Shown here piece by piece: positions 37,751 to 45,639 of a DNA stretch of 64,000 nt. Each line of letters begins with the position of its first letter. Position 1 is the first letter of the stretch. Origin of the DNA: Pseudoduganella umbonata (GTDB lineage: Bacteria; Pseudomonadota; Gammaproteobacteria; Burkholderiales; Burkholderiaceae_D); NCBI RefSeq assembly GCF_014192225.1, contig NZ_JACHXS010000008.1, positions 62,001-126,000 on the forward strand. The letters run 5' to 3'. The notes beneath the pieces were generated by a model. The model was given only the letters and a program-made list of their open reading frames with translations, was not told where the DNA came from and searched no databases. A program made the translations under genes and the position numbers.

Positions 37751-38956
37751 TCAGCGCTTGCCCACCAGTTGCCGATAACGGCCAGCCAGCTGTTCCGCCA
37801 GCACGCGGTAGCTGCGCGTCGCTTCGATGAAGGCGGGGCCGCGGGCCGCACGGGCGCGGGAAGCTTCCGGATCGTCCAGGATTTCGCACAGCGCCGCCGC
37901 CAGTTCGGCCACCGTACTGCCGGTCAGCCAGCCGGCATCGCTGTTGCGCAGCACCCAGACCTGGTCGGGAATGTCGTTGGCCACGCTGGGCATGCCCAGC
38001 GCAAGGTATTCCAGGATTTTCGTCGGTGAACTGACGTCGAAGACAATGCCGCGCGGGATGTAGGAGATGGCGGCATCGGCGGCACGCAACATTCCCCACG
38101 CCTGTGGCGCCGGCATCCAGCCAGTGATGCGCACCGCATCCTGCAGTCCCAGCCGGGCCGCGTGCTCATGCAGCGCCGCGGCATCGGAAGGCTCGCCGCC
38201 GCCGATCAGCAGCAGTTCGGCCGATGGATGGCGTTCGCGCACCAGCCGCAGCGCATCGATCACCAGGTCCAGGCGGCGCAATTTATCGAGGGTGCCCAGG
38301 TAGGCGATCTGCGGCACGCCTTCGCGCCGGCTGCCCGTGCCTTCCGGCTGCACGATCAGTTCGGTATCGACGCCCATCGGCACCGCGGTGATCTTGTCGC
38401 GGGCAATGCCCTGCGCGGCGACCATGTCGCCCATCGCGTCACTTTGCACGAACACGTGGCGGGCGCCGGGCAGCACGACCCGGTAAAGAAGCCATTTCTC
38501 GAGCAGCCCTTTCGCCAGCACGATGCGTCCGCGCCATCCGGAATTACGCGCACGCACGATGCGCCCTTCGCACATCGGGAACGACATCCAGAACAAAAAC
38601 GGTATGCCGCGCAGCCTGGCCGCCAGCATGACCAGCAGGCCGGTCGACACCAGGTCGCGTACCTGCACCGCATCGTACCGGTCGGGCGACGCGCCCAGCG
38701 CCGCGCGCAGGCAGGTCAGCGCGAAGCGCAGTTCGCGGCGCAGGCGGCCGCCGGTCTGGGCCACCCGGCGCACCGACGCGAAGCCCTGCTGCGCGGTGAG
38801 CGGCTTGTCATCGGAACGTCCGATCACGTCGCACGTCACGTCATGGCGCGGCAGGTATTTTCCAAACAAGGCAAGAACATCGACACGGTGGGTTGGCAGG
38901 ATTTCCGGTACCAGGTGGAGAATGCGGATCGGGGAGGACAAGGTCACGTGCGCCAT
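37751..38956 (-). CDS. Glycosyltransferase family 4
   Basis: A 401-residue GT-B enzyme. The start MAHVTLSSPIRILHLVPEIL was chosen because the Rossmann opening begins there; upstream residues are unrelated. Donor-domain motifs: PMGVDTELIVQPEG, QIAYLGTLDKLRRLDLVIDA, LLIGGGEPSDAAAL and PRGIVFDVSSPTKILEYLALGMP. It likely takes part in a cell-surface glycan or glycolipid. It follows the acyltransferase gene by about 95 bp, with a terminator in between, so it may have its own promoter. Confidence 0.9.
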   Translation of the reverse strand: MAHVTLSSPIRILHLVPEILPTHRVDVLALFGKYLPRHDVTCDVIGRSDDKPLTAQQGFASVRRVAQTGGRLRRELRFALTCLRAALGASPDRYDAVQVRDLVSTGLLVMLAARLRGIPFLFWMSFPMCEGRIVRARNSGWRGRIVLAKGLLEKWLLYRVVLPGARHVFVQSDAMGDMVAAQGIARDKITAVPMGVDTELIVQPEGTGSRREGVPQIAYLGTLDKLRRLDLVIDALRLVRERHPSAELLLIGGGEPSDAAALHEHAARLGLQDAVRITGWMPAPQAWGMLRAADAAISYIPRGIVFDVSSPTKILEYLALGMPSVANDIPDQVWVLRNSDAGWLTGSTVAELAAALCEILDDPEASRARAARGPAFIEATRSYRVLAEQLAGRYRQLVGKR

Positions 38957-38982
38957 GCAAGAAAAATAATGCAATGATAAAC

Positions 38983-39011
38983 AAAACCACCGCCTGCCCT
39001 CGCAGGCGGTG
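38983..39011 (-). terminator. Rho-independent terminator of the acyltransferase gene
   Basis: A 10-bp stem CACCGCCTGC (38988-38997) / GCAGGCGGTG (39002-39011) with a 4-nt loop. On the minus strand it is followed by GTTTTGTTTATC. It lies 40 bp beyond the acyltransferase stop. Confidence 0.85.
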
Positions 39012-39050
39012 CCGGCATCAATCAGTAATGAGCGGAGGCAAAAACGAGCC

Positions 39051-40130
39051 CTAGCGCCCGGCCGCTTTCGCCCCGGCATTGCGCCGCGACGCATTCAGCC
39101 AGCGCCGTACCGGGATGTCGAAGCGTCGTTCCAGCTGGATCGACACGACGATCAGCCCGAGCATCATGACGATCCCGGCGGGTACCAGGAATTGCTCTCC
39201 CATCCTGCGCGCCACCTGCCAGACGACGTAGATGACGGGGCCGTGCAGCGTGTACAGCGGATAGCTTGCCGCCCCCAGCGCGGCCATTGCACTGCCGAGC
39301 CGCTCATTGCGGGGGGACTCGAACGCGGCACCGACCATCGCCAGCGGCAGGATGAAGAAAATGCACGCCAGGGCGATGATGCCGTCGAAGCCCGGAACGG
39401 ATGGGCTGCCCAGCACGCCCGCCACCAGCACGAAACTGAACCATGGCGGGAAGCGTCCGCGCAGCAGCGCTGCCAGTTTGGCGCGCCGTTCGTACAGCAG
39501 CACGCCCAGCGAGAAGCCAAACAGCGAACGCGCCAGGCCGCCGATGACGCCCTGCGCGCTGAAGTCGTATCCATGGTCGAGCGAATCGGTCTGCAATGCG
39601 AGGACGGCGCAGGCAATGCCGGACACGATGAGTACGCACTTTACGCCGGTGTCCGTCAGCCGTGGCCGGACGGCTGCGTAGAGAAAATTGACGACCAGCT
39701 CGAAAAACAGCGACCAGTACACCGAATTGAGCGGGAACAGGTAAGAGGTCCAGCTCACCGGGAACGGCAGGAAAAAGGCCGTTGCCGCGGCCGCCATCGA
39801 CAACTGGATCGCCGTGTCGCCGTTGAGCTTGCCGCCGCCGACCTGGCCGATAATGACGACGCCCAGCGCCAGCACCGCGGACAGCAGGTAGATCGGATAC
39901 AGCCGGATCAGGCGGATGCGCGCGAACTCGGCAAATCCCAGCGTGCCGTTGCGCAGGCGCTCGTCATAGGCATGGGCAATGACGAAGCCGCTCAGCAGGA
40001 AGAACAGGTCGACCGCCAGGTAGCTGCGGTAAGTGGCCATGCCGAGCAGGCTCTCGGAGTGCCGCAGCATCACCAGAATGGCCGCCAGACCGCGAAGTCC
40101 ATCCAAATAGGCATACCGTGTCGGTTGCAT
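39051..40130 (-). CDS. Acyltransferase 3 family membrane protein
   Basis: A 359-residue inner-membrane O-acyltransferase with ~10 hydrophobic segments. YLDGLRGLAAILVMLRHSES carries the family R-G-x-A...H motif, and AVDLFFLLSGFVIAHAY the F-F-x-x-S-G-F motif, followed by a catalytic-type RLIRLYPIY. It probably acetylates or otherwise acylates a glycan. Neighbourhood with a glycosyltransferase supports a surface-polysaccharide role. Confidence 0.92.
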   Translation of the reverse strand: MQPTRYAYLDGLRGLAAILVMLRHSESLLGMATYRSYLAVDLFFLLSGFVIAHAYDERLRNGTLGFAEFARIRLIRLYPIYLLSAVLALGVVIIGQVGGGKLNGDTAIQLSMAAAATAFFLPFPVSWTSYLFPLNSVYWSLFFELVVNFLYAAVRPRLTDTGVKCVLIVSGIACAVLALQTDSLDHGYDFSAQGVIGGLARSLFGFSLGVLLYERRAKLAALLRGRFPPWFSFVLVAGVLGSPSVPGFDGIIALACIFFILPLAMVGAAFESPRNERLGSAMAALGAASYPLYTLHGPVIYVVWQVARRMGEQFLVPAGIVMMLGLIVVSIQLERRFDIPVRRWLNASRRNAGAKAAGR

Positions 40131-40303
40131 GATCGTCGTTCCCCGGTGCGAAGTACGCGATGGCCGTGCACCGGCAGGCGTCGCGTGTCACCCAGAGCAC
40201 CATTGCTCTGGAGCATTGCAATTTTAGCACGCAAGTCCACTGACGTGTAAATAATGCAATAAACTACCGCAACCGTGCGCGAGCATTCCAACGCTCGGGG
40301 AGC

Positions 40304-40339
40304 GTGGCCGATTACGTGGCCGATTACGTGGCCGATAAC
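40304..40339. repeat. 12-bp tandem repeat, three copies
   Basis: GTGGCCGATTAC repeated at 40304-40315 and 40316-40327, with GTGGCCGATAAC at 40328-40339. It sits a few bases beyond the RidA stop codon. No hairpin is formed. Confidence 0.85.
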
Positions 40340-40346
40340 CCAGGCG

Positions 40347-40742
40347 TTACGGAATCACGGCCGTGATCTCGATCTCGACGCGTGCCCGGGCCTCCATCAG
40401 CGCCGTGACGGCGACGGCCGACATGGCCGGATAATGGTCACCCATCAGCCTGCGATACGCTTGCCCCAGCGGCTTGCCGGCACCGAGGTATTCGTCGCGG
40501 TCCACCACATACCAGGTCATCCGCACCACGTGGCTCGGCAGGCCTCCGGCCTCGGCCAGCACCGCCAGCGCGTTTTCCAGCGCCTGCGCGGCCTGGCCCA
40601 CGAAGTCGCCGCACTGGAATACCCCCTGCGCATCCCAGCCGACCATGCCGCTGACGAACACCATCCTGCCGCTGGCGGCGATGCCGTTCGCGTAGCCTTT
40701 TGGCCGGGGCCACAGCGGCGGTTGCAGGATCTCCATCGTCAT
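40347..40742 (-). CDS. RidA-family (YjgF/UK114) imine/enamine deaminase
   Basis: A 131-residue Rid-superfamily protein: YANGIAASGRMVFVSGMVGWD, DFVGQAAQALENALAVLAEA, VVRMTWYVVD and YPAMSAVAVTALMEARARVEIEITAV. The Arg in ARVEIE is the carboxylate-binding position of active RidA enzymes. It starts at 40742 with the ATGA overlap to the acyl-CoA dehydrogenase. As the last gene of an aryl-CoA degradation operon, it likely hydrolyses the enamine or imine made after ring hydroxylation/reduction of 2-aminobenzoyl-CoA; that function is inferred. Confidence 0.9.
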   Translation of the reverse strand: MTMEILQPPLWPRPKGYANGIAASGRMVFVSGMVGWDAQGVFQCGDFVGQAAQALENALAVLAEAGGLPSHVVRMTWYVVDRDEYLGAGKPLGQAYRRLMGDHYPAMSAVAVTALMEARARVEIEITAVIP

Positions 40743-41926
40743 GTCTTGGCCGGCACCGCACGCAGCAGTTCGCGCGCGATGATCAGTTGCTGTACTTCCG
40801 TCGCGCCCTCGTAGATGCGCAGCGCGCGGATCTCCCGGTACAGCCGCTCCACCGACTCGCCGCTGACCACGCCCTGCCCGCCGAACATCTGCACCGCCGC
40901 GTCGATCACCTGCTGCGCCGTTTCGGTCGCCGTCATCTTGGCCATGGCCGCTTCCTTCGTGACGCGCTGCCCGCTGTCGCGCAACCATGCGGCGCGATAC
41001 GTCAGCAGCGCCGCGGCATCGATACCGGTCGCCATCTGCGCCAGCTTCGCCTGCGTCAGCTGGAAGTCGGCCAGTACCTGGCCGAACATCGATCGCGACG
41101 TGGCACGTGCCAGCGCCTCGTCGAGCGCGCGCCTGGCAAAGCCCAGCGCGGCGGCGGCCACCGAAGTCCGGAACACGTCCAGCGTGGCCATCGCCACCTT
41201 GAAGCCCTGCCCTGCCTCGCCGACCAGGCAGCCGGCCGGCACGCGGCACCCGTCGAACCGCAGCCGCGCCAGCGGATGGGGGGCGATGACGTCGATGCGT
41301 CCGGCAATCGACAGCCCTGGCGTATCGGCATCGACGATGAAGGCACTGATGCCGCGCGCGCCGGGTGCTTCGCCGGTGCGCGCAAACACCAGGTAGAAAT
41401 CGGCGATGCCGCCGTTCGAGATCCACGTCTTGTCGCCATCGAGCACGTAATGGTCGCCATCGCGCGCCGCCGCGCACGCCATTGCCGCCACGTCCGAACC
41501 GGCCTGCGGTTCGGACAGCGCGAACGCCGCGATCGCGTCGCCCCGTGCCACGCGGGGCAGGTAGGCCGCCTTCTGCGCCGCGCTGCCGAACAGGCTGATC
41601 GCGCCGGAACCGAGTCCCTGCATCGCGAACGCGAAGTCGGCCAGGCCGTCGTGCCGCGCCAGCGTCTCGCGGATCAGGCACAGCGCACGCGTGTCGAGCG
41701 CTTCGCCGCTGCCGCCATACTGCGTGCCGCCGACCGCATGCCGCAGCCACCCCGCTTCGCCCAGCTGCCGGACCAATGCCCGGCAGGCCGCATCCACGTC
41801 GCTGCCATGCGCTTCGCCAAGGTGCGCTTCACCCAAATGCGCCGCCGCCCAGGCATCCAGCTCGCCTTCCAGCGCGCGGTGGCGCGGTTCCAGGAACGGC
41901 CAGTCCAGGTAAGCCTTGTCCGCCAT
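40739..41926 (-). CDS. Acyl-CoA dehydrogenase
   Basis: A 395-residue FAD flavoprotein. Motifs: FALSEPQAGSDVAAMA and KTWISNGGIADFYLVFART (the first signature), FGQVLADFQLTQAKLAQMA, MFGGQGVVSGESVERLYREI and YEGATEVQQLIIAREL, with the Glu of RIYEGATE as the likely catalytic base. AGGGAG is 7 bp upstream of the ATG at 41926. Near the N-terminus HLGEA is duplicated (HLGEAHLGEA), a small in-frame repeat. Substrate unknown; probably a ring-derived acyl-CoA. Confidence 0.93.
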   Translation of the reverse strand: MADKAYLDWPFLEPRHRALEGELDAWAAAHLGEAHLGEAHGSDVDAACRALVRQLGEAGWLRHAVGGTQYGGSGEALDTRALCLIRETLARHDGLADFAFAMQGLGSGAISLFGSAAQKAAYLPRVARGDAIAAFALSEPQAGSDVAAMACAAARDGDHYVLDGDKTWISNGGIADFYLVFARTGEAPGARGISAFIVDADTPGLSIAGRIDVIAPHPLARLRFDGCRVPAGCLVGEAGQGFKVAMATLDVFRTSVAAAALGFARRALDEALARATSRSMFGQVLADFQLTQAKLAQMATGIDAAALLTYRAAWLRDSGQRVTKEAAMAKMTATETAQQVIDAAVQMFGGQGVVSGESVERLYREIRALRIYEGATEVQQLIIARELLRAVPAKT

Positions 41927-41927
41927 G

Positions 41928-42782
41928 TCAGTCTCCCTCGAACGCCGGTTTCTGCTTCGCCACGAATGCGTGGTAAGCACGGTGGAAATCGTTGGTCGCC
42001 ATGCAGATGGCCTGCGCCTGTGCTTCCGCCTCGATCGCTTCGTCGATGCCCATGTTCCATTCCTGGTGCAGCATCTTCTTCGTCATGCCGTGCGCGAACG
42101 TGGGGCCGCGCGCCAGGCCAAGGGCCATTTCCTGCGCGGCGCCGGCGAGCGCCTCGGGCGCGTGCAGCGCATTGAAGAAGCCCCACCGCTCGCCTTCCAG
42201 GCCGGACATCGACCGCCCGGTGTACAGCAGCTCCGCGGCGCGGCCCTGGCCGATCACGCGCGGCAGCAGCGCGCAGGCGCCCATGTCGCAACCGGCCAGG
42301 CCCACCCGCGTGAACAGGAAGGCGGTCCTGCTGCGCTCCGTGCCGTAGCGCATGTCCGCTGCCAGCGCCAGCATCGCGCCGGCGCCGGCGCACACGCCGT
42401 CGACCGCGGCGATGACAGGCTGCGGGCAGGCGCGGATCGCCTTCACCACATCGCCGGTCAGGCGCGTAAAGGCCAGCAGGCCCGGCATGTCGAGCTGCGT
42501 CAGCGGGCCGATGATCTCGTGCACGTCGCCACCCGAGCAGAAGTCATCGCCGGCGCCGGCAATGACCACGGCCTTCACGTCGTCCGCCTGGGCGAGCGCG
42601 CGGAACAGGTCGCGCAGTTCGGCATAGGAGTCAAACGTCAGCGGGTTCTTGCGTTCCGGCCGGTTCAGCGTGACCGTGGCCACGCCCTCCGCCACGGTGA
42701 ACAGGAAGTGCCGCGCCGCGTGGCCGGCCAGCGGCGTGCGGAGGCCCGGCAGGCCGTGCGGCTGCCCGTGCAGGTATTTCAT
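41928..42782 (-). CDS. Enoyl-CoA hydratase/isomerase (crotonase family)
   Basis: A 284-residue crotonase. GVATVTLNRPERKNPLTFDSY, VVIAGAGDDFCSGGDVHEI (oxyanion-hole Gly pair), VDGVCAGAGAMLALAADMRYG and GLAGCDMGACALLPRVIG are visible. The usual catalytic pair cannot be fixed by eye; it may act as a hydratase or a ring-opening hydrolase. Its ATG overlaps the marR-type stop (ATGA at 42779-42782), and the acyl-CoA dehydrogenase begins one base after its stop. Confidence 0.92.
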   Translation of the reverse strand: MKYLHGQPHGLPGLRTPLAGHAARHFLFTVAEGVATVTLNRPERKNPLTFDSYAELRDLFRALAQADDVKAVVIAGAGDDFCSGGDVHEIIGPLTQLDMPGLLAFTRLTGDVVKAIRACPQPVIAAVDGVCAGAGAMLALAADMRYGTERSRTAFLFTRVGLAGCDMGACALLPRVIGQGRAAELLYTGRSMSGLEGERWGFFNALHAPEALAGAAQEMALGLARGPTFAHGMTKKMLHQEWNMGIDEAIEAEAQAQAICMATNDFHRAYHAFVAKQKPAFEGD

Positions 42783-43288
42783 GGTTTCTTCTCCTCGCGG
42801 GCATCCAGGTGCCCTTTCATCTGCGCCAGCAATTCCAGCAGCCGCGCCTTGTCGCCGGCCGGCATGTCCTGCAGCAGTTCGATCACCCACTCTTCGTGTT
42901 CGCGCGCCATCGCGGCAAACGCGCGGCGCCCGGCCGGGGCCAGCTTGACGCTGTAGGCACGGCCGTCGCGCGGGTCCGGCACGCGCACCACCAGCTTCTC
43001 CTGCTCGAGCTGGTTGGTGATGCCGGTCACGTTGCCGCCGGTGACCATCAGCCGCTTCGACAGTTCGCCCATCCGCATGCCGTCCGGGTGCCGCTCCAGC
43101 TGCGCCATCAGATCGAAGCGCGGCAGCGTCACGTCGAAACGCCCGCGCAGCCGCGCGCGGATCTCGTTCTCGATCCGCACCGTGCACGAGAGCATGCGCA
43201 GCCATAATTTCAGCGACTGGTGATGGTCATCGGTCAGGCGGCTGGCAAGGTCGAGCGCCGGGGGACGCGGGGCTTCCTGTTCGTTCAA
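42779..43288 (-). CDS. MarR-family transcriptional regulator
   Basis: A 169-residue winged-helix protein: FDVTLPRFDLMAQLERHPDG, the recognition region MRMGELSKRLMVTGGNVTGI and the wing VVRVPDPRDGRAYSVKL. It is encoded inside the catabolic operon with overlaps on both sides, so it is probably a local repressor released by an aryl-CoA or the free acid, as PaaR/GenR-like regulators are. An imperfect palindrome (TTTAGGCTTAAA on the minus strand) upstream of the first gene, at about 47291-47302, could be its operator. Confidence 0.9.
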   Translation of the reverse strand: MNEQEAPRPPALDLASRLTDDHHQSLKLWLRMLSCTVRIENEIRARLRGRFDVTLPRFDLMAQLERHPDGMRMGELSKRLMVTGGNVTGITNQLEQEKLVVRVPDPRDGRAYSVKLAPAGRRAFAAMAREHEEWVIELLQDMPAGDKARLLELLAQMKGHLDAREEKKP

Positions 43289-45639
43289 GTTCGTTCCCGT
43301 TCGGTGTTGCGTTCCAGATTGCGGTCAAGATGACGTTCGAGTTGCGCCTTGCCGGCCAGGTACTGCTTCGGCCAGGGTTGCGCACGATAGCCGATGCGCG
43401 CCGCTTCCGCCAGTGTCCAGGCCGGGTTGGCCAGGTGCGGCCGGCCCACGGCGCACAGGTCGGCGCGGCCGGCGGCAACGATGCCGTTGGCGTGGTCGGC
43501 CTCGGAGATCGCGCCGACGGCCATCGTGGCGATGCCGGCCTCGTTGCGCACGCGGTCGGCGAACGGTGCCTGGTACATGCGGCCGAACACGGGCCGCTCG
43601 CGTTTGCTAACCTGGCCCGACGAGCAATCGATCAGGTCGGTCCCGGCCGCCTTGAACAGGCGGGCGACGCGCACCGCGTCATCCGGCGTGATGCCGCCCT
43701 CCACCCAGTCGTGTGCGGAAATGCGCACGCTCATCGGCTTGTGCGCCGGCCAGGCGGCACGCACGGCGGCGAACACGCGCAGCGGGAAGCGGCAGCGGTT
43801 TTCAAGACTGCCGCCATACTCGTCGGTGCGCCGGTTCGTCAGCGGCGAAATGAATGACGACAGCAGGTAGCCGTGCGCGCAATGCAGTTCGAGCCAGTCG
43901 AAACCCGCCTCGTCAGCCGCCCGCGCCGCCCGCACGAAGTCCGCTTCGATGCGCGCCATGTCGGCCGTGGAAGCTTCGCGTGCCACCTGCGAAACGCCTT
44001 CCAGGTGTTGCTGCGGCGATGCCGACACCAGCGGCCAGTTGCCCTCCTCCAGCGGCTGGTCGATGCCGTCCCACATCGCGCGCGTGGAACCCTTGGCGCC
44101 GGCGTGGCCGAGCTGGATGCCGATCTTCGCATCGCTCGTCGCATGCACGGCGGCGACGATGCGCCGCCACGCCGCGGTGTGCCCGGGCTCGTACAGGCCG
44201 GGGCACCACGGCGTGATCCGCGCGTCGGCCGATACGCATGTCATCTCGGCCATCACCAGCGCCGCGCCGCCGACCGCGCGCGCGCCCAGGTGCTGCAGGT
44301 GCCAGTCGCCGACCACGCCGTCGACGGCGCTGTACTGCGCCATCGGCGACACCACGATGCGGTTCTTCAAGACCAGGCCCCGCACCCGGAACGGCGTGAA
44401 CATCGGCGGCACCGCGCAGTCGTCCGGCGCTGGCAGCCCGGCCTGCGCGAAGGCGCGCCGCGCGAACCAGCGTTCGTAGTCCGCCACGTAACCGCGGTCG
44501 CGCAGGCGCAGGTTTTCATGGGACAGCCGCTGGCTGCGTGCCAGCATCGCATAGGCGAACTGCGGCGCGTCCAGCGCCGCATAGCGCGCCACGTTCTCGA
44601 ACCACTCCATCGAATTGCGCGCCGCGCTCTGCAGCTTGAGCACTTCGACCCGGCGTTCCCCCTCATAGGCGGCCAGGGCCTCGGGCAGATCGCCATGGGC
44701 GCCGATGCAGCCAGCCAGCGCGATCGCGTCCTCCAGCGCCAGCCTGGTGCCCGAACCGATCGAGAAATGCGCCGAGTGCGCAGCGTCTCCCGCCAGCACC
44801 ACCGGAACGGATGACATGGACGGCGACCGCTCGGGCCAGTGCACCCAGCGTTCGCAGGCGATGCGGGGAAAGCGCAGCCACATGTCGGCACCGCGCAGGT
44901 GCGCCGCGTTCGACATCAGCGGGTGGCCGTCCAGCCGGTCGGCGAACAGCCGCTCGCAGAACGCGATCGATTCCTGCTGCGTCATGTCCTCCAGGCCGGC
45001 GGCGCGCCACACGCTTTCGGGTGCCTCCACGATGAACGTCGACATGCCCGCGTCGAACTGGTAGATGTGGGCCTGGAACCAGCCATGCTCGGTCTCGCGG
45101 AAGTCGAACGTGAACGCATCGAAGCGCTGTGTCGTGCCCAGCCACGCGAAGCGGCACTGGCGCGCCTCCACTTGCGGGGCAAACGCCTGCGCATGGCGCG
45201 CGCGAACGCGGCTGTTCAGGCCATCTGCGGCAATCACCAGGCCGGCGCCGTAGCGGGCCGCCAGCGCCTGTTCGTCCGTGACTTCCGTTTCGAATACCAG
45301 CTCGACCCCGAGGGCTTCACAGCGCCGCTGCAGGATTTCCAGCAGTCGCTTGCGGCCGATGCCGGCAAAGCCATGGCCGCCGGAGCGCATCCGCGCGCCC
45401 CTGTAGAAGACCTCGATGTCGTCCCAGTGATTGAATGCGGCAAGGATGTCGCGCGCCGAAGGCTCGTCGGCCGCCAGCAGCTTGTCCAGCGTCTGGTCGG
45501 AAAACACGACGCCCCAGCCGAACGTGTCATGCGGCCGGTTGCGCTCGACGACGACGACGCGCCGCGCCGGCAGCGCCTTCTTCAGCAGCAGCGCGCTGTA
45601 CAGGCCGGCCGGCCCGCCGCCCACGCACAGCACGTTCAT
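43285..45639 (-). CDS. Fused anthraniloyl/salicylyl-CoA monooxygenase-reductase
   Basis: A 784-residue two-domain flavoenzyme. N-terminal ~400 residues are an FAD monooxygenase (VGGGPAGLYSALLLKKALPA; the DG motif VIAADGLNSRVRARH; PVVLAGDAAHSAHFSIGSG). From ~residue 410 there is an old-yellow-enzyme FMN domain (PPMFTPFRVRGLVLKNRIVV; SPMAQYSAVDG; CAHGYLLSSFISPLTNRRTD; EYGGSLENRCRFPLRVF). This exact fusion is known from 2-aminobenzoyl-CoA monooxygenase/reductase and from salicylyl-CoA 5-hydroxylase. It hydroxylates the activated ring at C5 and, in the former case, also reduces it. Coupled by ATGA overlaps to the ligase and the MarR gene. Confidence 0.92.
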   Translation of the reverse strand: MNVLCVGGGPAGLYSALLLKKALPARRVVVVERNRPHDTFGWGVVFSDQTLDKLLAADEPSARDILAAFNHWDDIEVFYRGARMRSGGHGFAGIGRKRLLEILQRRCEALGVELVFETEVTDEQALAARYGAGLVIAADGLNSRVRARHAQAFAPQVEARQCRFAWLGTTQRFDAFTFDFRETEHGWFQAHIYQFDAGMSTFIVEAPESVWRAAGLEDMTQQESIAFCERLFADRLDGHPLMSNAAHLRGADMWLRFPRIACERWVHWPERSPSMSSVPVVLAGDAAHSAHFSIGSGTRLALEDAIALAGCIGAHGDLPEALAAYEGERRVEVLKLQSAARNSMEWFENVARYAALDAPQFAYAMLARSQRLSHENLRLRDRGYVADYERWFARRAFAQAGLPAPDDCAVPPMFTPFRVRGLVLKNRIVVSPMAQYSAVDGVVGDWHLQHLGARAVGGAALVMAEMTCVSADARITPWCPGLYEPGHTAAWRRIVAAVHATSDAKIGIQLGHAGAKGSTRAMWDGIDQPLEEGNWPLVSASPQQHLEGVSQVAREASTADMARIEADFVRAARAADEAGFDWLELHCAHGYLLSSFISPLTNRRTDEYGGSLENRCRFPLRVFAAVRAAWPAHKPMSVRISAHDWVEGGITPDDAVRVARLFKAAGTDLIDCSSGQVSKRERPVFGRMYQAPFADRVRNEAGIATMAVGAISEADHANGIVAAGRADLCAVGRPHLANPAWTLAEAARIGYRAQPWPKQYLAGKAQLERHLDRNLERNTERERT

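Noticed and set aside
35945..39100. Possible integrative element at tRNA-Arg
   Set aside because: No integrase, no repeated tRNA 3' end and no mobility genes were found; low G+C of one gene is not enough.
40131..40346. A small gene between the acyltransferase and RidA
   Set aside because: Short open frames lack ribosome sites and run through the 12-bp repeat; nothing resembles a protein family.
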